From the NCBI GenBank assembly GCA_958510875.1, contig OY294068.1:18456297-18520296 (forward strand): a stretch of 64,000 bases of DNA, given 5' to 3'. A program made the position numbers and the translations under genes. The DNA comes from Endomychus coccineus (lineage: Eukaryota > Arthropoda > Insecta > Coleoptera > Endomychidae). The notes below the pieces were generated by a model. That model was given only the letters and a program-made list of their open reading frames with translations, had not been told where the DNA came from and did no database searches. This document shows positions 26,715-35,900 of the stretch, piece by piece (positions within the stretch are counted from its first letter, which is position 1; every line of letters starts with the position of its first letter).

Positions 26715-29364
26715 ATTTGATAGATAGTGCATTCAGCGAGGACTTGGATAGAAGTTTCGTCTATCTCTTCTCAGAGTTTATTTTTTCTTAGGTTGATGCA
26801 GTCATTAGATCTTTTATGGATATTACTTCCCAAAAGTATCTTTGCCTGCCTTAGTCCTTGTAGTTCTATCCAGTGATGGGATCTTTTATTGTCTTCTTTT
26901 TTCTTAAGTTCTTACAGTATTCTTCTGGCGCTCATTCCGCAGAAGGGTTCATGTCTTCGAAATGGTGTTTCGGCCCCTTTTTTCGTTAGATCATCTGCTA
27001 TGTACTCCTATTCCAGTTCCTTCTGTTGTTTTAGAGCCATCATACACAAATATATATACTTCAATTTTAATTAAAAAAATAATATGTATTTATGATCGAA
27101 GCCACATTCAAAAGGTGAATTTTTTCTCGATCAAAACATAATATTTTTGAAATAAATTACATAACATTATTAAAATATTCATTAAATGACCTTTCTATTG
27201 AGTCTTGGGAAGATGTTTTTGCCCCTTTCGCTTTTGCGTTGAATTCTTTTACAAAGCTATACCTTTTTTTCATCTTATCTTGGGACATGTCCCAGGTTTA
27301 CTGATTTGAAGGGAGGAGTTCAAACTTACGTTTGGTAATTCCGTCTCCAGTCATTCTATTTGTTAATCTTATCGCCATACTCTCCACTACCATATGGAGG
27401 GGTGTGAAGTTTCGTAGCCTTTGGGCTTCTTCTCATTACACCTTTTATGCATATACAGACTAGTCTGCATTTCCGATTTATCCTTGAACTAGGCCGATTA
27501 GTTCTCCCCTATAGAAATAAATTCGTTCCCATGGGAGTGAGTGTTGTAAGAACGTTCCTTCTCACTTTCTGTGAAATTGTCGATTGTACTTTTTGCCATG
27601 ACTTTATGCAGTCTCGCCGCAGCATATGTAGAGACAATATCTTCACAGCATTTTCTGAAGCTATTTCTTTCAGCTTTCCTTATTTCTTGTAATGTTTATT
27701 TCTAACAATCCATTTTCTTGTCGATCCATACTACCAGGTTTGAAGGTCGATTATTAAACGTCATCCTCAGGTAGCTTCCTGAATTTCAACTATTAAACAG
27801 GAATTATACAGGGTGTTTCAGTTTTTTCGTTCATAACTTCGGCAAACGATAGAACTTTTAAAAATAATAGGGGTCTTTCATATAAAATTTTTCTCTAAAT
27901 CACTTCGTTTTCGAGATACAGGGTTGAAATTGAAAAAAAAATTTAGTTTTTTGCGAATATCTCCGGAATCGTTCATCGTACAGAAAACAGCTTTTGTAAG
28001 CAATCTCTACTCATAGCAAGCTATGTTTTGTGCCATAAAAAAAATTTTATTATTCATAATTGGTGAAGATTTTGAAGGGGTAGTGGTTGTTTTTCTCCCC
28101 AACTTCTACGTCACTGAAAAAAGTACGGTTTTGAAATGCCAATGTTTTCTACACAAAAAAGGTACTCTTGGTCATAAGCTCCAAAGTTGACCGTTTTCAA
28201 GAAAAATTACTTTTATGTTGAAAAACATGGTCAATTTTTTAGTTTTGTTACTTGTTTAAATAAATTTCGTTTAATTGGTAAAAATTAAATTTTATTTCAA
28301 AGAATTGACAATGTTTTTCAACATAAAAGTTGATTTTTTTCGAAAACGGTCAAGTTATGACCAAGAGTACCTTTTTTGTGTAAAAAACATTGGTGGTGCA
28401 AATGAGCATCTCTAAACCGTACTTTTTCCAGTGGCGTAGAAGTTGGGGAGAAAAACAACCACTACCCCTTCAAAATCTTCACCAATTATGAATAAAAAAA
28501 TTTTTTTATCGCACAAAACATAGCTTACTGTGAGTAGAGATTGCTTACAAAAGTTATTTTCTGTACGATGAACGGTTCGGGAGATATTCGCAAAAAAATA
28601 TATATTTTTTCCAATTTCAACACCCTGTATCTCGAAAACGAAGTGATTTAGAGGAAAAATTTATATGAAAGACCCCTATTATTTTTAGAAGTTCTATCGT
28701 TTGCCGAAGTTATGAACGAAAAAACTGAAACACCCTGTATAAATCAAAAATGAAATTTCACATATAAACTTTAATTATCTGAATGTAATGAAGCCAAATT
28801 GAATCCATTCTTCATATGTACCTGAGGATGAGGTGTAATAATTGACCTCGAAACCTGGTAGTACGGATCTACAAAAAAATTGATTGTGAGAAATAAACAT
28901 TACAATATTAATATCAATATGAACTCACACTAGGGTGAAACCAATTTTTTTCCTTATTTCTTTATTAGAGATGGTAAGTTTCTCCGTATAATTCTGCCAA
29001 TCTCCATTACACTTGCCCCTATTGAAAAGCTTTCGTATTTCGGATCATATTTTTTCCAGATGATTATTTCACCAAGGTGCGCCCCTACAACTTTGTTTCG
29101 TCATATGGGGGCAGCTCGATTAATTTCTTAATTCTTATAATTTATTATAGTTATCACTTTCTATTCTATGTTTTCCTTATTCAACAGGTTATATTCGGGG
29201 CTGGACATCACGTATATGCAGATAAACCAGAATTATTCAACCAAACAGTATTAGAAATTTGCGATTCTGTGGATAGGAGTAATAAAATATTGGCAATCAT
29301 GCCTACAGGAACAACCAAAGAAAATATGCATGACAGCAACGAAAATAATAATCAACCACGATGA
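15560..29364 (+). CDS. ABHD4/5-type alpha/beta hydrolase (CGI-58 / pummelig family)
   Basis: Seven exons join in phase: 15560-15603, 15983-16062, 22603-22809, 23381-23701, 25576-25687, 26310-26493, 29188-29364 (374 residues, close to human ABHD4/5). Landmarks in order are the Trp-rich N-terminal segment [18 protein letters not shown], oxyanion loop [14 protein letters not shown], nucleophile elbow GHSMGG (Ser153), [15 protein letters not shown], the acidic residue in SRSWID (Asp298), and GAGHHVYAD with catalytic His and the HX4D motif. ABHD4 is an N-acyl-phospholipid lipase, and ABHD5 is a lipid-droplet co-activator of ATGL. Human ABHD5 has lost the nucleophile (GHNLGG); this protein keeps Ser, so it is probably catalytic. 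The stop is TGA at 29362, with AATAAA signals near 29.44 and 29.58 kb. Introns hold a mariner and several MITEs. Confidence 0.92.
15675..15901 (+). CDS. Alternative first exon of the ABHD4/5 gene encoding a membrane anchor
   Basis: This open exon starts at ATG 15675 (or ATG 15756, MKITSIF) and ends at a donor GAG|GTAGGT with two bases over. That is the same phase as exon 15560-15603, so both can splice to the exon at 15983; the junction reads ILSWLSPSW. It encodes a basic stretch (KRKEREL, WSRRN) and then a strongly hydrophobic helix, [19 protein letters not shown], at residues 48-66. Splicing here would give a 435-residue (or 408-residue) isoform with an N-terminal transmembrane anchor. That two transcripts exist is inferred from phase alone. 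Confidence 0.65.
16796..16866 (+). repeat. Short dispersed repeat, second copy at 47.63-47.70 kb
   Basis: ACTCG..(A)ACGGAAGTTA followed by AATATCAACATAG-like sequence and TTTTACAAT matches 47625-47700 in the same orientation with few differences. It is non-coding and probably a fragment of a repeat family. The 47.6 kb copy lies in AKAP14-B intron 1, about 100 bp past the exon 1 donor; this one is in ABHD intron 2. Confidence 0.6.
17550..18425. mobile_element. Imperfect fold-back element, about 0.88 kb, in ABHD intron 2
   Basis: The outer arms (about 17552-17775 and 18236-18425) are inverted copies, for example TGAAAAATGGCGATAAGGCG on the left and CGCCTTATCGCCATTTTTCA on the right. Inner arms repeat the pattern: CTTATTCCGGACATACT near 17900 pairs with AGTATGTCCGGAATAAG near 18155. 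No coding frame is credible. Arm divergence suggests an old insertion. Confidence 0.75.
18470..19240 (+). mobile_element. Non-LTR retrotransposon relic: RT tail plus RNase H start
   Basis: Broken frames read [14 protein letters not shown], then WQCKRAIG and [11 protein letters not shown], the tail of a Jockey/R1-type reverse transcriptase. Near 19030 comes [10 protein letters not shown], the first RNase H motif (YTDGS). Multiple stops interrupt every frame. The element is in the sense orientation within ABHD intron 2, directly followed by a different RT piece. Confidence 0.65.
19290..19800 (+). mobile_element. Second non-LTR reverse transcriptase C-terminal relic
   Basis: The frame at 19304-19567 reads [19 protein letters not shown], then [16 protein letters not shown], the conserved C-terminal RT segment of Jockey/CR1-type elements. 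Downstream frames continue with frameshifts. It differs from the preceding RT tail (a second LG.T.d..LSW motif), so two elements were inserted side by side. It is non-functional. Confidence 0.65.
20320..21660. other. Intron stretch without a recognisable gene
   Basis: About 1.3 kb of ABHD intron 2 without coding similarity. It begins near TGTAACGTTCCGCCGAGCG and is more GC-balanced than its surroundings, as a solo LTR or non-autonomous element might be. No target duplication or matching terminal sequence was found, so no call is made. Confidence 0.3.
23785..24973 (-). mobile_element. Mariner transposon with broken transposase, in ABHD intron 4
   Basis: Terminal inverted repeats AGTCCCTGAAAAA (left) and TTTTTCAGGGACT (right) bound 1.19 kb. 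The transposase lies on the minus strand in two frames. One runs 24872-24390, with the helix-turn-helix region, [15 protein letters not shown] and W.PHLLSVD. The other runs 24293-23820, with [22 protein letters not shown] and YSTDLTP, ending [11 protein letters not shown] frameshift near 24.3-24.4 kb splits it, and the third catalytic Asp block is altered (usual SPDL.PSD; here STDLTPV), so it is inactive. It sits antisense to the host gene, between the exons ending 23701 and starting 25576. Confidence 0.88.
25746..26125. mobile_element. 380-bp MITE ending CAGGGTGATT...AATCACCCTG
   Basis: The ends are a perfect 10-bp inverted repeat, CAGGGTGATT at 25746 and AATCACCCTG ending 26125. TA flanks the left side. 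The interior has no coding frame. It shares the terminal heptamer CAGGGTG with the 929-bp fold-back in the next intron. It lies in ABHD intron 5. Confidence 0.7.
26669..26711. repeat. (TC)n microsatellite
   Basis: About 21 uninterrupted TC dinucleotides lie in ABHD intron 6, 175 bp past the exon 6 donor. Confidence 0.97.
27809..28737. mobile_element. 929-bp fold-back MITE, CAGGGTGTTTCAG...CTGAAACACCCTG
   Basis: The element is a near-perfect palindrome over its whole length. The left arm runs from CAGGGTGTTTCAG through AACCACTACCCCTTCAAAA (as complement) to the AT-rich centre near 28270; the right arm mirrors it. TA flanks both ends, the pattern of Tc1/mariner-mobilised MITEs. There is no coding capacity. 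It is in ABHD intron 6. The close match of the arms suggests a recent origin or gene-conversion between arms. Confidence 0.9.
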
Positions 29365-29774
29365 TTATCAAAGCTAAACTAATTGCAATTCGCTAGTCAA
29401 ATTTTATTTACATTACTACTTTTACTATGTGTCAAATAAATTAATTTTCAATAGTTTATGATAATCTAATATCTTAATTTATAACATCCCAGTACTCATA
29501 CAATCAACAATTATATTTATTTTGAGAAATATTTTAAAATATTGATTTGGAAATATTTATAATGTATAAAATTGATTATTAATAAAATGTGAAGAAAACA
29601 TCAATGTTGTTTCAGTGGGGTAGTTAAAAAATATTTCGGGGATGGGGGTGGTCTAATATGTATTAAGCTGAATTTTAAAGCATACAAATATTTTAAAGCT
29701 TACGCAGATTGAAATTTGGGAGGGGGGGGGGGAGGTACGGTTCGTCTACAAAATCCCCCTTACTCCTCCAATGT
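29365..29774. other. 3' flank of the ABHD gene
   Basis: Contains AATAAA at about 29437 and 29582, likely polyadenylation signals of the upstream gene, and a G-rich tract near 29720. No gene is seen. Confidence 0.5.
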
Positions 29775-31975
29775 GTTGTTAAGCTATTGCATATAGCTTT
29801 TATCGCGGGCTTTGAGCGCGGCGACCGAATCAAGAAATTCCGTAACGAAAAAACCTAAGACCTAAACACCTAACATGTGTCAAATTAATTAATTAATTTG
29901 AAGTTTCTAAAAGTGAGAAATTTCGCTATTTTATACGAATGTTATAGCACTCTAGCGCTTTAGACTCCGGGATTTTCACGTGGCCTATCGAAATTAGAAG
30001 GTTCGAATTGTATAAAAACAATTGCATGAACGCCAGACGTCCTATGCAATCAGCTACGAACGAAATGATTTTGACATATGCCTCTAGGAGCTCGCTACGC
30101 CTCAGTTAGAGTTTATACGTTAGACGTGCGTAGCTGAGACCTGAGAGTACCTGTTTCTATTTTAATTAAATTTTCCTATTTAATCGACATTTTGGGGGCC
30201 GAGACTATGCTCTTTAGTTGGCCCCGTTCATAAACTAACGACATGGAGTGAAAACCGCATGCGAAAATTCCTCGTAAAGACGTTCTATGTTCCGAAGATT
30301 TGCACTTTTCTAACTCGCGAGCTACGCGCCCCTCACGTGAACGTCATTCGATTTATCGAAAATTAACCAAATTAAAACAGTTTTCGACCCCGTTTGTGGC
30401 TATTGCGACCTTGTAAAAGGTTCAAAGTTAACATTTCGTTTTACATTCCACAAGCACCCTTGACCAAGATAATTTTTAATTTGTAGTTCATTATTGTTTT
30501 ACAACTGAAATAAATAGGTGTGAAATTTGTAGGTTATTGATGATGTCAGTGCGACAGTGACATAATTAAGGCAACAAGCAGCCGCTCTAGCAGTGCAAAA
30601 TAGAGTCGACAATCTCGCTGTTCCCATTGAATTACGAACAGCAAATATTTCATTAACATCGAATAGAAAATGTATAGCCAAACGCAAACATTTTCCATTA
30701 ACTTCAGCTCATGCTATAACTATACATAAGTCGCAAGTGGGACTTTTGACGAAATAGTATATGAGTATAGTAAAGCACATTCTCAGGAACTTGTTTATGT
30801 TGCGCTCTCTCGGGTGACTAATATTGAAAAATTGTATATCACGACAAAAAACTATAACTACATTCAAGTTTTATAATCGAAGGCAAGCTGTATCGGCTGC
30901 ATCTTCATTGGAAGAATTCAAAAGACTGCCTTTAAATAGTGTTCAGACGACAGCTCAAAGTGTCTTAGATTTCATTAGTAATAGAAATGGCATTTCAATA
31001 ATGACTTTCAATTGCCAAAGTCTAAATAGTGACAAATACGATTTACAAGATTCAGTTACGAGACAAACAAATGTGTTACTTCTTACCGAAACTTGCATGG
31101 CGCATGATAATCCGATTGAAATACCTAATTTCAATTGTATTGTTCAATTCAAACCAGATACTGTTCCAAAAGGTGGGGTAGCTATTTACCAAAATAATAA
31201 TAATGTAACTAATATTATGACTCCGAATTTTGAAATACATATTGCACACTTTAGCGATGTTAATGTTAGGCGCTCATTTGTTGGAGATATTTGTGCGTGC
31301 TTATGCAAACTTAGAAATGGCCTACACATAGTCATGGTAGCAATTTACATTTCTCCGAATCCAAAATTGGGCGAGGTAGAGCATTTTATTCATCGCACTT
31401 TACTGGAGTACACTGAAGAAGGGTCGAAAATACTTGGTACAAATGGTAATAAATTTCCACTTTTCTTGGCTGGCGATTTCAACATCAACTTTGCTGATAA
31501 AAAATCAGAGCGGTTGACAACTTTTCTTTCGGAAAAATTGAATATGAAAATGAATAATGATCCACAAGAATCCACAACAAAATATGGGACCACCATTGAC
31601 GCGGTATTTTCCAGATATTCAGAGGATATCAAGTCTCAAACTTATGTCTCTTATTTCAATTATTCAGTTACCATAAACCTATAGTTTCAATGATAAGAAA
31701 TTCCTGAATAACCTACATGTATTGTAAGATAATAAAAATATTTTAAACGATATTAACTTCTCATTTATTCAATAAAAGAAAAAAATTTGTTTTCTTATCG
31801 GTCACCACGCTCAAAAAGTGTAACTTGAATTAATATAAAAGAAAAAACTTGAATTAAATTATCAAAGAAAAAAAAATACTGCATAAATTTAAAAAAATAA
31901 ATAATTATAATTGCATAAGTTGGGAAAAAAATGCTATGCAATAGCTTTACCGCGGCAGTCCCCGAGTGCCACACG
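29775..31975 (+). mobile_element. Helentron (Helitron-like) relic with fused endonuclease
   Basis: From about 30520 the plus strand encodes the end of a Pif1-type Rep/helicase: VPIELRTANISL, FPLTSAHAITIHKSQ (helicase motif V), then after a small indel YVALSRVTNIEKLYITT (motif VI). The frame at 30824-31684 continues into an endonuclease/exonuclease/phosphatase-like domain: MTFNCQSLN, LLLTETCM, GGVAIY, VAIYISPN, LAGDFNINF, and the expected SYHKPIV displaced by a frameshift just before the stop. Helicase fused to such an endonuclease is the Helentron hallmark. Similar ~25-bp sequences (GCTATTGCATATAGCTTTTA at 29783; GCTATGCAATAGCTTTACCG at 31933) mark probable termini. Most of the Rep/helicase is deleted, so this is a non-autonomous remnant. 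Confidence 0.75.
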
Positions 31976-31989
31976 TATCTTTTTTTTTA

Positions 31990-32600
31990 TAATTTGACTA
32001 CACGGGTGGAAAACCTAGAATGTTCGAAGAACATCGTGTGAGCCAGCAATGGAATTTAGGGAGAGGAGATACGCTTTCGTATTTTTCTTGAAAGCTTGGA
32101 GGTTATAGGCATAGGGAAAGAGTTCGCTGTTCGATACAAAAATGAATCTCAGCAGGTCTCGAGCTTGACAGAGAAGTTTTGATTGGATTGAACTCAAATT
32201 ATTTGCCAGATCCCATTAATTGCGTAACTGTCCTTGTCTCGCTCCTCTGGATTCATTGGTTGGTATAGGGGCTCTAGATGATAAAGCAGTATGAAGTGTA
32301 CCATTATCTGCAAAGCTGTGGACGGCACAGATGGTCACTTCCAGTAGATCGTTGATATGGAGCAGAAACAAAGTTGGTGCCAAGACAGATCCCTGTAAAA
32401 CACTAGCGTTGATAGCCATTGTATCGGAAAATACTCCGTCAACCACCACATGGAGTGATCTGTCTGAGAGAAAACTTGATAGTAAGCGACAAAGTTGAGG
32501 CAGCAAACCATATGACGGAAGTTTCTCAATGAAGCTTTGGTGCCAGACTCGGTCAAATGCTTTGAAGATATCCAATGAAAAGCTAGCTTCTTCAAAACGG
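31990..32600 (-). mobile_element. CR1/Jockey-type reverse transcriptase relic
   Basis: On the minus strand 32590-32220 reads SLDIFKAFDRVWHQSF (catalytic Asp block), KLPSYGLLPQLC, INASVLQGSVLAPTLFLLHI and the YADD equivalent SFADNGTLHTAL. The catalytic pair is degraded (ADN instead of ADD). The frame at 32197-32015 gives the element's C-terminus (SELFPYAYNLQAFKKNTKAY). It is 5'-truncated and internally deleted. It lies 0.4 kb 3' of AKAP14-A. Confidence 0.75.
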
Positions 32601-32976
32601 CAAAAAAAATTCTTATTACTTCAGGTTTACTGAACTAAAATCATTTGGGCACAAATTCATCCGTTCACACAAATTATACAACATGGAAACTGATTGAGGA
32701 CTGTTGCAGCTACAGAATAGAAACATTCCGATCCGAAGATATTTGAATTACAACTATATTCTTTACTTTAATATAACAAAAACTTGATGAAGATTGTAGG
32801 ATTTATTATTGAATCGTACATATTTAAAAAATTTTATGCAAAATATTCGGACCTATCCCAAATTCTAAGTTTTAGTATTATTTTAATTACGTAATTGATT
32901 ACCCGCCTATAAATAACCTACTTTACGGCTCCTACAAAACTAACAGACTAACCGACTAATTTAGGAATTTTCATAT

Positions 32977-35900
32977 CTAAAATGTTAGTGTTTTGTAGAA
33001 ATTTAGTTTAGCATCGATTATGTTAAATAACCAATTTTCCATGAATTCGAATTCACCAGCCTTGTAGATACATCTAGATCGTTCGTACTGTAGAGTTACC
33101 TGAAAAATATGTTCCGTTTTATTTCGATGCTTCTCAAAATTCAAGAATATTTATTTGGACTAAACTAATTTCTGGACCAGTTTCCCTACGTTTCCCCCTA
33201 ACATTCTGGGACTCATAGCAATACCCAGTCAGCACATATTTGATCTGTTATACCCATAGAGATGCAGAATAGAGTTCTTTACTTCCATAAGCGCAATGCT
33301 TTACAAAAAGACCCCATCTAAGAATTTTGAAGAGAGGCTACCTCTTTCTAATTGTATGCTCCGCCTACTTTCTTGACGCGTTGTTTAAAAACAACACACG
33401 GAGCATAACGAGAAGAGAGAAAGACGCTCGTCAAATTCCTCAGACGGAGTAAAAAAATATCTACCTTCAAGTACTCTCTGGTTATTCTACGCATAGTAAA
33501 ATACAAACACATTTCATGTTCGAAATCAATAGACAAAGATTTGGTTCACCAGGTTGAAAACTGCCAACACGTCCTATATAGTCTCAGACCTTCGATTGGT
33601 TCCTCACCATCAGTCAGTACCTCCATGTTGAAGGGCCTGAGTCATTAGGGTTTCGATTTCCATACGAATACGTAAGCGCATGTTAGGAATAATCTTATGG
33701 TTGCAATCCGACAAGAACGACTGTGGCGTGTTTATTCATACTTACACTAACTAGACAATTTTTTGGTTTAACCCTCGAAACCTCTATGTTGAAGAAAATA
33801 GAAGCAGTTGCTTGTGCTACGGGATATTCCTTCATGGGGATCGACCACATTGCCTGGAACAAGTTCAATGCAATTGCAACACAGGAAGTGGATGTAGTGG
33901 TACACCGATTTCAGTAAGGTCTCTGATAAACTCAGCTATTTCTTGCTGAGGTCGGTGTAGTTGGATATGGGCTTATGTTGCTGGAAGATTTCAAATCTAT
34001 ACATCTGCATAGATTATGAACCAGACCCCTTAATGGTAACCTTTTGGGTATCACAAGGCGACCATTCAGGACCTTTACTTTTCATAATATATATTACCCA
34101 TATTGGTAAAAGTATCAGAAATGCCAACTTCTCATTATATGCTGACGATCTGAAAGTTTATCGTTTATATAAAATATTCCGAACATTACGATAAACTTCA
34201 AGATGATCTTGATTCATTTGTCGAAATATGCAAAAATCCCAATTCGTTTTTGAACTACGATGACTGCCTCACAACAAATAGGTATATAGAACATTTCATC
34301 TATAGGAGTCATCATGAATTCTAACATGACTCATATCGGAAAGATGGTTAATAATTGCAATCGCTTATTGGGATTCGTACATGATAAGGAACACTAGACA
34401 CTTCATAACTGTCTTGATCCTAAATTACACATTCATATAAATGATGTTTCTCAACTTATCCGACAATTTTTAACCACACATGCATATTTGAATAAGAAGT
34501 TGATATCTTTCAAAAATTGAATACAAGGCCAACAGAAAAAAAACGAGAGATACACTGCTCTCTTATCACCGAATTAAATGTTTTCAATCATTATTGTATT
34601 TTTATCTCGTTTCCTGTTGAACTTTTTTCAAATTTTTTAATAGACGTTTCATTTGATAATGCATATGTGGTTACAAATTGTAGGTAAGCTGTGAAATATC
34701 CTGTACAGTAGATTAAATTTTGCATAAATTATTTGGAGTCCCCAATACTTCTCCCCCACGTTATTACTGCCAAACCTTATCAGGCTTAGGCCACTCTAAA
34801 GCGTTCATTATAGAACTTTGGATAACAAAACCTAAAATACTTCTAGAGTAAAGCAGGTGAAATCGGTTCAAACACAGGACACCACCACAACTATCACACA
34901 CAATTTTAAACATAATATATGGATATGAAGAAAATTGTAAGTATTTAATTAATTAACTATATAAGTTTGACTTAATGACTGTACATCGGTTCTGTGATTA
35001 GCAGGCTTACGTTTTCAGTGGAACATTTGACATTTCCATTATAGATCTTTTATAATAATTGGTTCTTTAATTATACAGATTTGTCTAGGCATTCCATAAC
35101 TAGGTTAGCGATGGTAGCTGAAATAGGATATCTCATTGCTGTGCAGAATATCATCCCAAAATACTGTTCACCTTATTGAGAATAAGTGCATTGTAAGCAT
35201 TTATTTTCAATATCATCATTTAAATCACCTGATTCTCCCAACATTTTCTTCTCTTTCACAACAAACTACTTCCAAATATCACTGTTTACAGATATTACAA
35301 ACGAATTTGCGGGACAGTCATAAAATGTCTAATTCTTATGCAGTCTCTCACAAAATGACTGAACTAATCAAGGCATATTCTAAAATAGACGTTATTTTCC
35401 AACATGACTAAAAAATGTTATAAAAACGGTCTAAAAATGTCTGTCAGAATGTAAACAATTGAAATTTATTCCGTACGGCCAGTCATTTAGAAAAAGTCTA
35501 GGCGTTTTATAAAACGCCTTGTTTTACAAATGGCTGCAGACATTTATATCTCTGCTCATATCACTCATATGGTAGAAATCTATATTTGACCTTCTCGGAA
35601 ACGAACAAACATGATTAAATGTAAGTAACTGAGATTTAAGAAGCCATGAAACTATTAATACACCCTTTCGAAAAACAAATCCAGGATGAAACTCTCCCAT
35701 TTGCAGAATGGCCAGAACATTCAACAGCTGTAATGAAATCGATCAGGATTTCTTTTCAGACATTTATGAATTACGTGTATTTACGTGGAATCCATGTTTT
35801 GTTATCGTTAATTAAAAAATAATGGAAAATTTTTCCCTGGCAATTTCAATCTAGAAATAATGTAATAATTTATCTTTACTATTTCCATAAGGCGTGTTCA

